Assembly: GCA_022360175.1 (NCBI GenBank)
Contig: JAKSDI010000173.1
Location: 1-45,410, forward strand
Direction: 5' to 3'
Length of the DNA: 45,410 bases
From: Chitinophagales bacterium
GTDB lineage: Bacteria > Bacteroidota > Bacteroidia > Chitinophagales > Saprospiraceae
Below, piece by piece: positions 8,629-18,131 of this stretch. The notes beneath the pieces were generated by a model, which saw only the letters and a program-made list of their open reading frames with translations, searched no databases and was not told the DNA's origin. The translations under genes were made by a program, and so were the position numbers. Every line of letters starts with the position of its first letter. Positions within the stretch are counted from its first letter, which is position 1.

Positions 8629-10995
8629 TTACAACAAACCTTTATTCCTAAAGACTAATAATACTAAACCTAATAGTAGTATACCAGCAGCCAGCCCCAT
8701 TTGCATCCATTTCACTTGGGTATTACGTACTTTGCTTTCTACATAATAAGGGTTTGCTGCATTTGGAGAACCTTCCCCGTAGCGAAATTCCCAATTGGCA
8801 ATATTGCTATTATCCAGGCGAGGTAAGGGCAAGTTGAGGGTAAAAGCAGAATCTACAGGAGGTGCTTCATAAGAAATACTATCGACCATTGCGCCAAGAA
8901 TAGAATATAGGCCCAAATTTTCTCTCCGTTTATTGAGGCCATATCCCAAACCACCTATTACATTGTAGCAATCTGGAAAAGCTGCTACAAATTTGGCGGA
9001 ATCTCTACAAACAACGATGTAATCATTGGGAGCGACATATACTGCAGGAAAAGTAAATTCATTTCTCTTTAGATCACCCAATGTCCAGTTTTTTAGAGAG
9101 ACTCGTTTGTCACTGTTATTAAATATTTCTATCCAATCTCCTGCCTCTTTGCTTTTAGGGCAAATTTCATTAATTACTACTTGCCCTTCCAGAGGATGGA
9201 CAAAAGGCTCAAATACAGCTCTCAATTGAGTAACGTCTTCATGGAGGGAGAGCGTAATGGAGCGGAGCGTTTCATCTGCTTCTATACCTTCCCAATGAGA
9301 AAAACGATAGCCTTGATGGGCAACCACTTTCAATTGGATAGGGTAACGTTCGAAATAAATAGCATCCAGTGTATCATTGCCAACAGACAAATGGTTGTTT
9401 ACAATTACTCGCCCTCCTACATTTGTACTTAATATTAATCTTCGCTGAGCGCCCGTATAAAACTGGCCCATCATATGCATGCGCATATAGGCTGGCCGCT
9501 CCCGGGCATAAGTCCTCAAAATATTTACCTCCTCTTCCCATTTACTCTGGCTAAGTTTCCACCGCTTATGATGACGCCCAATTTCAGGCACTAAATGCAT
9601 ATAAAAAGAATCGATCTTTGCCAATACCTTATCAGAGTGGAAAGCATCATTCAAATGCCCTGCCATTCTATTAACAAACTTCGACCTGAATTCATCATTC
9701 TCCAACATTTTTCGTAGCAGGAAAGTACTCCAGGGAGGGTTTGGCCAGGCTGGCCCTCTAGGTTCTGTATGAAAGCCAAGACTATTATTTTCATAAGCGC
9801 CGGGCTCGTGTAGCCCAAATCCCCAATCTGTATCATATAATATCCAGCGCCATTTACCCGTAGAGGTTTGAGGCCGCCAGAATTTGATATTCCCACCGGC
9901 ATCCTGATTATCATAATATATCTGAGCAATCTGATAATCTATGAAGTTCTCTACATCTATCATAGATTTAATATACTCGTAATTAGCTCTAACTGACAAA
10001 TCATTTTCTGACAAGAAATTGAGTACATCGGTATAATGCTGTAAGCTTCCTCTTTTACGTGTATACCGGTGCTCAATTAAATCTATACTGTCTTTATCAA
10101 TATCTGGCTGATGACTTTCGATGAAGTAGCGATTTACTTTTTCTCTCAGGTTATATATCCCCCAATAATTACCATTAATATAAACATGTGCAGGGCGATA
10201 AGCCTGAGTCTCAATATCCCAATCTTTTACTAAATCCGTCATTAATGCATCTCGAAAATGCGTTTTTCCAAAATCACTGCCCGAATTTCTAAGTACCAGG
10301 TACTTGTATTTACCAGGAGCTTCTTTTCCAAAGATTTTGTGCTTAAATCGTTTATTTCCATATCTATTACGCGCCACCAAGGCTATCGATTTTTGAGGAA
10401 ACAAGCGACTCATTCCTCCGAATAAGCGAAAACCTGACAGGCTACGGTAAACACAGGCTCCATTAGATTCAAATATTTCTATATTGGCTGGCACCTCCCG
10501 CTTACTCCAAAAATTGGCTCCAGGTTTTTTCCACAGTGTATCTACAGCATTACTCCCCAACATGAATAGACCATGATAAGGATGAAATAATACGGAAGGT
10601 GAAATTCCGATTGCTATTACAGGAAAATTCGTATTTGGTTCATTGATTAGATAGGTATGGCTAGTAATTTCACTTTTTCGTCCGTCGTCATGATATGCGA
10701 TCGCTCGAATAGTTACTGTTTCTCGAATTTCAATAGGCCGATTATAATGATAAGCTCTACGCCCTGGTTTACTGCCATCCGTTGTAAAATAGACATTTGA
10801 TCCAGGGGAAGTTATTTCTACTTTTATTTCTCCAGGATAAAATCCTCCTTCCTGAGAAAATATCATCTCTACTGGAGGAATCGTTATTTCCTCACTTCCC
10901 TTTGATACCTGCGCATGTGTATAAACACTACACAACAGTAGCCCTATGAGTAAAAAATAATGCTTCAATACTTTTATCGGTTTTCCCCCAATCAT
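8629..10995 (-). CDS. CotH-like surface protein with chitobiase-C and lamin-tail domains
   Basis: A 788-residue exported protein. A signal peptide (about 8-29) is followed by a chitobiase C-terminal-type sandwich (VYFTTDGSKPG, about 67-77). A CotH family domain (about 125-480) contains the family block ILYDTDWGFG and the ING-x-YWGIYNLREK element. Next come a repeat domain of the InlB/Big type (GGRVIVNN ... GYRFSHWEG, about 535-600) and a lamin-tail domain (VVINEICPKS ... DWIEIFNNS, about 615-740). CotH proteins are atypical kinases of spore coats and cell surfaces. Unlike its neighbours it has no T9SS tail: it ends in one hydrophobic helix followed by RNKGLL, so it is probably membrane anchored. 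The long start (MIGGKPIKVLKHYF) may be trimmed by a few residues. Confidence 0.88.
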   Translation of the reverse strand: MIGGKPIKVLKHYFLLIGLLLCSVYTHAQVSKGSEEITIPPVEMIFSQEGGFYPGEIKVEITSPGSNVYFTTDGSKPGRRAYHYNRPIEIRETVTIRAIAYHDDGRKSEITSHTYLINEPNTNFPVIAIGISPSVLFHPYHGLFMLGSNAVDTLWKKPGANFWSKREVPANIEIFESNGACVYRSLSGFRLFGGMSRLFPQKSIALVARNRYGNKRFKHKIFGKEAPGKYKYLVLRNSGSDFGKTHFRDALMTDLVKDWDIETQAYRPAHVYINGNYWGIYNLREKVNRYFIESHQPDIDKDSIDLIEHRYTRKRGSLQHYTDVLNFLSENDLSVRANYEYIKSMIDVENFIDYQIAQIYYDNQDAGGNIKFWRPQTSTGKWRWILYDTDWGFGLHEPGAYENNSLGFHTEPRGPAWPNPPWSTFLLRKMLENDEFRSKFVNRMAGHLNDAFHSDKVLAKIDSFYMHLVPEIGRHHKRWKLSQSKWEEEVNILRTYARERPAYMRMHMMGQFYTGAQRRLILSTNVGGRVIVNNHLSVGNDTLDAIYFERYPIQLKVVAHQGYRFSHWEGIEADETLRSITLSLHEDVTQLRAVFEPFVHPLEGQVVINEICPKSKEAGDWIEIFNNSDKRVSLKNWTLGDLKRNEFTFPAVYVAPNDYIVVCRDSAKFVAAFPDCYNVIGGLGYGLNKRRENLGLYSILGAMVDSISYEAPPVDSAFTLNLPLPRLDNSNIANWEFRYGEGSPNAANPYYVESKVRNTQVKWMQMGLAAGILLLGLVLLVFRNKGLL

Positions 10996-11221
10996 GATTG
11001 TCGTAAAATGTAAAATTACGATTTTTTACTGGGGATGAATAACAGTACTTATACGAAGAGCATAGGGAAGATGTTGCAAAAGCAAAGGAATGAGTGTAGA
11101 ATAGTATAATCTGGCCAAGCATATAAACTAACAGTGTACTTACTTCAAACAATTATAATAATAAGTCAAGTACATCTTTACTTCATTTAGGTCAATAAAA
11201 TATAATATCTTTCTAGGAAAA

Positions 11222-11776
11222 ATGTGGCAAAGTGTTAGCAGAAAACTTCTAAAATGGTGGGGATGGGAACTACAAGCAGAACAAACTCAAGCTCCTAAAA
11301 AATATATACTTATTGTTGTGCCCCATACTTCAGGCTGGGATTTTCCAGTTGGCTTATTAGCCCGGGCAGCATTTGGGCTAGAAGTTTTTTTTGTTGGTAA
11401 AAAATCTCTTTTTCGCCCTCCTTTTGGGTGGGTTTTTAGAGCCTTGGGGGGAATGCCGGTAGATCGCTTTAAGCGTACCAATATGGTTGATACTATTGCA
11501 GATATGTTCCATGCCCGTGAAGCCTTTGCTATCTGTATCGCTCCTGAAGGTACTCGTCGTAAGGTAGATAAATTAAGAACTGGTTTCTATTATATTTCAC
11601 TTAAAGCAAATGTCCCTATTATTTTAGTTCAATTTAATTGGAAAGATAAGATCATTAATATTAGTGAGCCCTTTCACCCATCTGGTCATTATGAAGATGA
11701 TTTCAATTATATCAACAATCATTTCAAAGGGATATTAGGCAAAAACGAGGAAAATAGTTTTTTCCCTAATGGCTAA
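11222..11776 (+). CDS. PlsC-like 1-acylglycerol-3-phosphate acyltransferase family protein
   Basis: A 184-residue acyltransferase. The catalytic HX4D motif is HTSGWD (H35, D40), the acceptor-binding motif is APEGTRRKVD, and the downstream FYYISLKANVPIILV strand is typical of the family. Members transfer an acyl chain from acyl-ACP or acyl-CoA to lysophosphatidate or another membrane lipid. It is short compared with the roughly 240-residue PlsC and lacks a long N-terminal membrane segment, like the compact branch common in Bacteroidota. It stands alone, divergent from the CotH gene. The exact lipid acceptor cannot be told. Confidence 0.88.
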   Translation: MWQSVSRKLLKWWGWELQAEQTQAPKKYILIVVPHTSGWDFPVGLLARAAFGLEVFFVGKKSLFRPPFGWVFRALGGMPVDRFKRTNMVDTIADMFHAREAFAICIAPEGTRRKVDKLRTGFYYISLKANVPIILVQFNWKDKIINISEPFHPSGHYEDDFNYINNHFKGILGKNEENSFFPNG

Positions 11777-11906
11777 AAGCTGTTTTGCAATCTATACGGC
11801 GCTTTTACGAAAAAAAGATGTTTAAACTTTCATTTGCTAAAATTGTCATATATTTTGGTTAAACTTTAATTCACTTATTTCTACTTCACTCATTATTAAA
11901 ATCACT

Positions 11907-12752
11907 ATGCTAATGAAATCCAAGATTGTTTACACCCTTTTTGCCCTTGCGGGCTTTGCTTTTCTTTTCACTAATAATGCAGCAGGGCCTGCTGAAGTAC
12001 AAGGTGTTGACCGCACCGGTTCTCCTATAAGCCCTGCACCATGCCAAGCTTGCCATAGTGCAGGTGAATTTTCTCCAAGCATCACTGTTGATGTACTGGA
12101 CAATGGTAGCTCGGTAAACACCTATGTACCTGGACAAAGCTATACACTCCGTGTTGTAGCAGGACACGGCAGCGGTATGCCTGCAGGCTATGGTTTCCAG
12201 GCAGTAGCGTTGAAAGCAACTGATGATTCTCAGGCAGGTAGCTTCGAAAATGCTCCTTCAGGCATACAGTTTGTTGAATTAAGCGGCCGCCAATATGCAG
12301 AACAAAGCAGCCGTAGCAACAACAATACTTTCGAAGTTGAATGGGTTGCACCAGAAGCTGGTACAGGTGATGTAAATATCTACTCTGCTATTGTCGTTGC
12401 TGATGGAGCAAATGGTAGTGGAGGCGATGGTTCTGCTTTTTTAAATAATCCTCTAGTACTTTCTGAAACATTGGTTAGTACTAAAAGTGTTGATGGTTTA
12501 TTAGAGCAGATGGATATTTATCCTAATCCTGTAGCGAATGAACTTCGCCTATCTCTTAACAGCGAAATTTCAGGCAATTACAACTTGCGTATTATGAACA
12601 TGCAAGGACAGATAGCTTATGCTGAGTCGCTATCCCTTATTAATGGTGCACAACATCGTACAGTAGATGTAAGCCAATTAGCAGCTGGTGTTTATACAGT
12701 TATTATTTCTGATGGAAATAAGAGCAGTACTCGCCGCTTGGTAAAGAAGTAA
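11907..12752 (+). CDS. Secreted protein with CxxCH motif, choice-of-anchor V domain and T9SS tail
   Basis: A 281-residue cargo protein. A signal peptide (about 1-26) is followed by PCQACHSAG, a CxxCH motif of the kind that binds haem c. A Reeler-like choice-of-anchor V domain follows (about 50-185; YTLRVVAGHG, GYGFQAVAL). The end is a type A T9SS domain (DIYPNPVANELRLSL to RRLVKK). This architecture is widespread in Bacteroidota and its role is not settled. Whether the single CxxCH really carries haem is unclear; it may only be a relic of a cytochrome-like segment. The first codons (MLMKSK) allow a start at either Met; the second, at 11913, is equally good. A strong shared terminator lies 23 bp downstream. 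Confidence 0.88.
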   Translation: MLMKSKIVYTLFALAGFAFLFTNNAAGPAEVQGVDRTGSPISPAPCQACHSAGEFSPSITVDVLDNGSSVNTYVPGQSYTLRVVAGHGSGMPAGYGFQAVALKATDDSQAGSFENAPSGIQFVELSGRQYAEQSSRSNNNTFEVEWVAPEAGTGDVNIYSAIVVADGANGSGGDGSAFLNNPLVLSETLVSTKSVDGLLEQMDIYPNPVANELRLSLNSEISGNYNLRIMNMQGQIAYAESLSLINGAQHRTVDVSQLAAGVYTVIISDGNKSSTRRLVKK

Positions 12753-12774
12753 AAGCTACACCATAATATGATAT

Positions 12775-12814
12775 AAAAAAGCCGCAGGGAATGTATATTT
12801 TCCCTGCGGCTTTT
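12775..12814. terminator. Bidirectional rho-independent terminator
   Basis: Complementary arms AAAAAGCCGCAGGGAA and TTCCCTGCGGCTTTT enclose a short loop. A-rich and T-rich flanks give a U tract in both directions, so one hairpin serves the convergent secreted-protein and OmpA-family genes. Confidence 0.92.
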
Positions 12815-12837
12815 CTTTTATATAAGATAATACTTAA

Positions 12838-14304
12838 TTAATATCCATCTTCAGAATTACTGCCACCTGATGGAGGGTCCATTTCTACATCTCCTGGCTG
12901 AGCTACGCGGAACTCTGTACGGCGGTTCATATAACTGCTCGCATTAGGAACCAACAATTCAGCTTCTCCTTTCCACTGTAATACCAATCGGCCTCTTCCT
13001 ACACCGTGATTATTCACTAGATGATCTACTACTGACTTAGCACGCTTGTATGATAACTCATCATTATAAGATTCTGGTGCAGATGCATCTGCAAAACCAG
13101 TAACGACTAAACGAAGAGATGGATTTCCTTTCATCATTCTGGCAATACTTGCCAAAGTACCATAATCAGAGTATTTAATAGCATGCGAATCAGTGCCAAA
13201 ATGGATCATAGGCAAGAACCACTCTGCCATAGGTGCTCCAGCACCGCCACCACCACTAGCACCGCCGCTCTGATCATCACGCAATTGGTAGTTTTGTAAT
13301 TCTTCAGCTATTATTTCTCGTACGCGATCCTCAGATACACCGCCGCCTTGAGGAGATACAGGGTTCACAACTACACCTTCATCATCTACACGTTCTCCCG
13401 GACGAGGAGGGAAGTATGGTTCGCGGTCTTTATAATCAGGTACACCATCACGGTCACTATCTAATGTACGCCCTTTAGTATCTACAGGTACATCCGGAAT
13501 TGTATTAGGCTCCTGGTCAATAGCATCAATAACACCATCGCCATCTGAATCTTCAATTGCCATGCTTTGGCTTTCTTTCAATTCAGATAAATCCTTCATC
13601 ACATTTTCAAGAGGATTGACCCAGTATAGTGGCTCAGAATATTTGCTGGCATTACCAATATTAATATTGATTACCAGATTAGAGAACTGGCCAATATCGC
13701 GGAACAAGGAACGTTCATTGCCTTGCATATTGTAACCATCTAACAAGTCAGCCTGTGAACCAAAAGCAGTAAATATCTGGTGTTCGACACCAATATTAAT
13801 TCTCGGGCTTACTCTGAAAGCAACACCAACACCACCTGCTAGATGAGGAGCTAATTCGTAACTTCCTTCTGTCAGTTGGCGGCTATTAACATTCGCTGCT
13901 CGATCCGCTTTGAAATAACTGGCTCCTAGTCCAATCATAGCATATAAATTAAGCTTCCGGACTGATTGGTTAAAGCGAAGGCTGTTGGCAGAAATAACAC
14001 CATAAACGGTACCAGCCATGTATGTAGTTTCGAACTCTCTATAGTTATTGGTTTCCGGAGCTCCTTCTGTTCCAGAAGCAAGGCCATAAAAAGCATCTCC
14101 TCTTAATGAAAAGACATAATCTAATGATTTTCTTACATGCAAGCCAGCTCCATAACCCGGCTGATAAGCTATGTCACCGGACAGGAAAAAATGACCGCCA
14201 TGCACACCTACTTCAAACATATTTTTTGGGGTAGCATTTTGGGCATGTAAGCCGCTTAGCCCTATAAGAAGAGCTACTATTAATAGAAGGGTACTTCTCT
14301 TCAT
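12838..14304 (-). CDS. OmpA-family outer-membrane protein with TSP3 repeats
   Basis: A 488-residue protein starting at the ATG at 14304, which gives a clean signal peptide (MKRSTLLLIVALLIG...HAQ); the frame runs 35 codons further upstream, but that part has no signal-peptide character. After an N-terminal beta-barrel (about 25-205) come calcium-binding thrombospondin type 3 repeats (DSDGDGVIDAID, DSDRDGVPDYKD; about 255-300), a Gly-rich linker and a C-terminal OmpA domain (VVTGFADAS ... LSYKRAKSVVDHLV) with the Asp and Arg that hold peptidoglycan. It should anchor the outer membrane to the wall. A canonical promoter lies about 390 bp upstream, leaving an unusually long leader. Confidence 0.92.
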   Translation of the reverse strand: MKRSTLLLIVALLIGLSGLHAQNATPKNMFEVGVHGGHFFLSGDIAYQPGYGAGLHVRKSLDYVFSLRGDAFYGLASGTEGAPETNNYREFETTYMAGTVYGVISANSLRFNQSVRKLNLYAMIGLGASYFKADRAANVNSRQLTEGSYELAPHLAGGVGVAFRVSPRINIGVEHQIFTAFGSQADLLDGYNMQGNERSLFRDIGQFSNLVININIGNASKYSEPLYWVNPLENVMKDLSELKESQSMAIEDSDGDGVIDAIDQEPNTIPDVPVDTKGRTLDSDRDGVPDYKDREPYFPPRPGERVDDEGVVVNPVSPQGGGVSEDRVREIIAEELQNYQLRDDQSGGASGGGGAGAPMAEWFLPMIHFGTDSHAIKYSDYGTLASIARMMKGNPSLRLVVTGFADASAPESYNDELSYKRAKSVVDHLVNNHGVGRGRLVLQWKGEAELLVPNASSYMNRRTEFRVAQPGDVEMDPPSGGSNSEDGY

Positions 14305-14903
14305 CATAGTCATAGGGATTAATTGATTAATGTTAGTTTTTTCAAGCATAGTGATTAAAATCGGTTCTCTGGGAAACTTAGTTATTATAACAGGAGGTTT
14401 GACAGACAATATCTGCCAAACCTCCGATTTCTCATTGCCCCTCCCTTGAGCAATGTAGTATCATTCATTATTTTTAGTCCTAATCAAGAATGTCTTCATC
14501 ATTCGGCCTTTCTACCAACCTCTTTCCTTCCTCTTGTGTTTGGTGCAGTTAAAACCCTTCACCAAGCTTTTGTTCTTTAGAAAACCCAAAAGCGATAAAG
14601 TTAACTTTTGATCAATTCTTAATACTCAAATCGGTGTAAACGTATATCACAAAATAGATAGTTGCCTATTTATACTGATATTTCCCTTTCGGGTTACAAA
14701 TTTATGGCTAATTTTTTCCCATACAAAGAAAAAATCTCCTTAAAACTATATAAAATGGCAAAAAAAGTACTTTCTGTGACTGCATATCAGCTACTTATGT
14801 CTAAAAAACAGCTGTAATATTTCTTTATAGAAACAAAGCTTATAAGAAAATACACAATATTTTCTCAAAACCTCAAGCAGTCTACATATAGATCTCGTCT
14901 ACA
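14305..14903. other. Long spacer upstream of the OmpA-family gene
   Basis: No credible gene in either strand. It contains the OmpA-family promoter and its leader of about 386 nt. The remainder, towards the stop of the dehydrogenase gene, is AT-rich with no clear terminator hairpin. Confidence 0.5.
14697..14727 (-). promoter_or_regulatory. Bacteroidota-type promoter of the OmpA-family gene
   Basis: On the minus strand TTTG (14727-14724) is followed after exactly 19 bases by TAAATTTG (14704-14697), a full match to the -33 TTTG / -7 TAnnTTTG consensus of the primary Bacteroidota sigma factor. Transcription would begin near 14690. Confidence 0.75.
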
Positions 14904-16154
14904 CTATTCTATTGTTGCTCCCTGATCATTCATTAATTTATCTAACGCGATATCCAAAGCATTAGATGCAAATAACTGAGGGCTAGGATGAACATTATAA
15001 ACATCTTCAATTGCCTGACGAATAGTATCAGATACATCATTAAATATGGCCTGATCTGTCATTTCTACATCTGGCTCCATGAAATATGCAAACACCCTTG
15101 CCATTCCACAATTAGCAATGAAATCAGGAATCAAACTAACCTGTTCATCTGTATAAGAAGCTGTTGGACCAAAGAAAATGCCATCATCTACAAATGGGAC
15201 ATTCGCACCACAGGAAACAACCTCTAAACCTCCTGCTATCAAGTTGTCTACTTGCTCACGAGTAACAAGCTTAGATGCCGCACCAGGGACAAAAATTTCA
15301 GCTCCCAGTTTCCAAATGCGTTGATTTACTTCTTCGAAGCTAAGCATCTTTTCTGCAACTAGCTTATTACCTTCTTTTTGAATGAACAGCTGCTTTATTT
15401 CTTCAACCCCCATTCCTCCTTCATCAATCACACCTCCATCCTTATCAATTATACCTACAATTTTTGCACCAGCAAGTGTAAGATAACTTGCAGCAGCAGA
15501 AGCTACATTCCCCCACCCCTGTATAATTGCTTTCTTTCCATCCAAAGATTGCTGGTGGTAAGTATTATAAAAATGCCTGATTGATTCTGATACACCATAG
15601 CCCGTAATTAAATCAGCTACTGCATATTTGTGACCATCAGGTACTAAACTAGCATCTTCTACTATTTTCGCACAACCATACCGCAATTGACCAATTACCT
15701 TTACTTTCTCTCCGCTATTCGAATTCAAATGCCCATTTACAATACCTTCCTGAGGATGCCACAAACCAAGATCCTCTGTGATAGGAATAACATCTTTTAG
15801 CTCATCTACATTCAAATCGCCGCCCGTCCCATAGTAATTTTTAAGTATAGGATAAGCCGCTTTGTACCAACGACGCAGTACATCGTCTCTACGAGGATCA
15901 CGAGGATCAAAGTTAATCCCTGACTTTGCACCACCTATATCTGGCCCACAAACAGAAAACTTAATCTCCATGACTTTAGCCAAAGACTCTACTTCATCTT
16001 TTGTAAGCCCCAATCTCATGCGGGTCCCTCCACCTGCTGCACCATTGCGAAGTGAGTTGATCACAATCCATCCTTCAGCCCCTGTTTCATCGTCATGCCA
16101 TTCAAATACTACTTCAGCTTTTTTGTCCTTATATTGCTGTAATAGGCTTTTCAT
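14904..16154 (-). CDS. Glu/Leu/Phe/Val dehydrogenase
   Basis: A 416-residue oxidative deaminase of the glutamate/leucine dehydrogenase superfamily. The N-terminal substrate domain carries GGGTRMR, the catalytic-lysine block GGAKSGI (about 74-80) and the catalytic-Asp block GTGGDLNVDEL. The C-terminal Rossmann domain has a GWGNVASAAASYL nucleotide loop (about 213-226). The enzyme interconverts an amino acid and its 2-oxo acid with NAD(P) and ammonia. The length and the EWHDDETGAEG start resemble a Bacteroidota branch annotated either as glutamate or as leucine dehydrogenase, so substrate is left open. A -7-like TATTTTTG at 16201-16194 (minus strand) suggests transcription starting about 35 bp before the ATG. 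Confidence 0.9.
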   Translation of the reverse strand: MKSLLQQYKDKKAEVVFEWHDDETGAEGWIVINSLRNGAAGGGTRMRLGLTKDEVESLAKVMEIKFSVCGPDIGGAKSGINFDPRDPRRDDVLRRWYKAAYPILKNYYGTGGDLNVDELKDVIPITEDLGLWHPQEGIVNGHLNSNSGEKVKVIGQLRYGCAKIVEDASLVPDGHKYAVADLITGYGVSESIRHFYNTYHQQSLDGKKAIIQGWGNVASAAASYLTLAGAKIVGIIDKDGGVIDEGGMGVEEIKQLFIQKEGNKLVAEKMLSFEEVNQRIWKLGAEIFVPGAASKLVTREQVDNLIAGGLEVVSCGANVPFVDDGIFFGPTASYTDEQVSLIPDFIANCGMARVFAYFMEPDVEMTDQAIFNDVSDTIRQAIEDVYNVHPSPQLFASNALDIALDKLMNDQGATIE

Positions 16155-16428
16155 ATCATTAGTATTATCTGGTTAGGTTTTAATAAGTCGCTGCAAAAAT
16201 AGAAAATTAGTTAGTATACGAAGTATTTTTTGTAAGATATGGATACTGCATGTGATCAGAAAGTTATATAACTGGCGGGTTATATGAATAAAAAGGAGAT
16301 GATTTATCGTATATCTTGTTTTTAGGATCTGGCCTTGTGTGTAATGGTAGTTTGGCAAACGCGATTGACGAAAGTATCTACGGGTAATTTGATATACCTT
16401 AAGCTACGCTTGCGATTTGAACTTGAGT

Positions 16429-16788
16429 TTACACCGATTTCTTTTTATTCCCATACGCGCAATGCCTACAACCATTGCCACAGCAGTTTCCCCTCAACAA
16501 ATGATAGAATTCTGTAAAAACCCAATATCCATTTTCTATGTAATAATGTAAACCTTCTTTTAATTGATCCGGGCGCTTGGGAAATTGATGAGGTACGGCT
16601 TTTTTCACCAAGGCATCTAAATCTTTCAGGCAAGCAGCACATAAACAGTTATAATCAGTACTTGCTAAATAATCACGGGTTGCTTGCCCCAATACTACAC
16701 CGTAACACTGGCAATTAGTAACATCCTGAGGAAGACAACTAAAGTTGGCTCCACAACGAGCACACGATTCAGAGTTATTATCAGCCAT
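16429..16788 (-). CDS. Cysteine-rich CWC domain fused to DUF5522
   Basis: A 119-residue protein made of two small families usually encoded separately. The N-terminal half (about 9-60) has the Cys-rich CWC pattern CxxC ... CQCYG ... CLCAxC, a probable zinc site. The C-terminal half (about 74-112) matches DUF5522, with LKEGLHYYIENGYWVFTEFY and the end CCGNGCRHCAYG. Function of either part is unknown; the many paired cysteines suggest a metal- or Fe-S-binding cytosolic protein. It lies 35 bp downstream of the ligase gene on the same strand and is probably co-transcribed with it. Confidence 0.85.
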   Translation of the reverse strand: MADNNSESCARCGANFSCLPQDVTNCQCYGVVLGQATRDYLASTDYNCLCAACLKDLDALVKKAVPHQFPKRPDQLKEGLHYYIENGYWVFTEFYHLLRGNCCGNGCRHCAYGNKKKSV

Positions 16789-16823
16789 TAAAAAGATTTT
16801 TTAAAGGTAAAATAACAACTCTA

Positions 16824-18131
16824 TTACAGCTTTCGTTGATCAATAACCCGTTTCAATTTCCCTCCTTCACTGCGGGGCACCATCCCTGCCTGCATTAAGC
16901 TTATTTTCATACCAAGGCCTATTGTACCCCGGATGCGAGATTGAAGTTGCTGGCTCAAAGCTTCATTATAAGGATCAACCCCTGGTTTCACTTCTACCTG
17001 CACTTCTACTTCATCCAGTGTATTTTCTCTTGTTACAATCAATCGATAATTTGGGGAGAGGAAATCCATTTTTTCAATGACTTCCTCTACTTGTGTATAA
17101 AATAAATTTACCCCACGGATGATCAGCATATCATCTGCACGTCCTTTAATGGCGCTCATTTTGATATGGGTACGTTTTGCATTTGGGTCATAATAAATAG
17201 AGCAAATATCATTTGTCCAATAACGCAATAGCGGAGAGGCTTCCTTTGTGATAGTAGTAAATACCAAAACTCCTTCTTCTCCATATGGCAAAGGTTTTCC
17301 CGTCTCTTTGTCAACGACCTCTGGATAAAAGTGATCTTCCCAAATATAGCTCCCGGTTCCTCTTTCTTCGAAATCTTCCTGTGATACTCCTGGGCCTATA
17401 ATTTCACTCAAGCCATAGATATTGGTAGCCGTCACTTTTAAGCCATCTTCTACCTGTTGACGAATGGCTTCAGTCCATGGCTCAGCTCCAAGTACAGCGT
17501 ATTTGACATTTAAACTGGCTGGATTGATACCACGCCTATGACACTCTGCAGCAAGTGTTTGCGCATAGGAAGGCGTACAGCAAATTACCTCTGGCCGGAA
17601 ATCCTGTAAAATCATAAGCTGTCTATCAGTCATACCTCCTGAAACTGGAATTACAGCCATTCCAAGCTTTGTTGCACCACCGTGCATTCCCAGTCCCCCG
17701 GTAAACAATCCATATCCGTATGCATTGTGTAACTTCATTCCTGGTTTAGCTCCCGCAGCTACTAATGACCTGGCTACCACTTCATCAAAAATATCTAAAT
17801 CTCCTTTTGTATATCCAACCACGGTAGGTTTGCCAGTTGTTCCACTTGAGGCATGAATGCGTGCTATCTGATCCTGTGGTACAGCAAACATCTTAAAAGG
17901 ATAGTTATCACGCAAATCACTTTTATGAGTAAAGGGTAGCTTATGCAAGTCTCTTATTCCTTTTATATCTCCAGGCTGTATCCCTGCTTCATCAAACATT
18001 TTACGGTAAAAAGGGATATACTCATAAATGCGATCAAGCATTTGCGCCAGTCGCTGATCCTGTAATGCCCGAAGCTGCTCCAAAGGCAAGCTCTCAATAG
18101 CCCAATACGATCCTTCTTGACTCATTATCAA
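16824..18131 (-). CDS. paaK: Phenylacetate-CoA ligase family protein
   Basis: A 435-residue adenylate-forming ligase. The AMP-binding P-loop SSGTTGKPTVVGYT lies at about 94-107, with NIYGLSEIIGPG (about 237-248) and the hinge/C-terminal block GRADDMLIIRGVNLFYTQVEE (part near 330-350). Length and motifs fit PaaK, which activates phenylacetate to phenylacetyl-CoA with ATP in the cytosol. No other paa gene is present, so it may serve aerobic phenylacetate breakdown with unlinked genes, or another aryl acid. The frame allows Met1 or Met3 as start; both lie before the conserved YWAIESLPLEQL. Confidence 0.92.
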   Translation of the reverse strand: MIMSQEGSYWAIESLPLEQLRALQDQRLAQMLDRIYEYIPFYRKMFDEAGIQPGDIKGIRDLHKLPFTHKSDLRDNYPFKMFAVPQDQIARIHASSGTTGKPTVVGYTKGDLDIFDEVVARSLVAAGAKPGMKLHNAYGYGLFTGGLGMHGGATKLGMAVIPVSGGMTDRQLMILQDFRPEVICCTPSYAQTLAAECHRRGINPASLNVKYAVLGAEPWTEAIRQQVEDGLKVTATNIYGLSEIIGPGVSQEDFEERGTGSYIWEDHFYPEVVDKETGKPLPYGEEGVLVFTTITKEASPLLRYWTNDICSIYYDPNAKRTHIKMSAIKGRADDMLIIRGVNLFYTQVEEVIEKMDFLSPNYRLIVTRENTLDEVEVQVEVKPGVDPYNEALSQQLQSRIRGTIGLGMKISLMQAGMVPRSEGGKLKRVIDQRKL

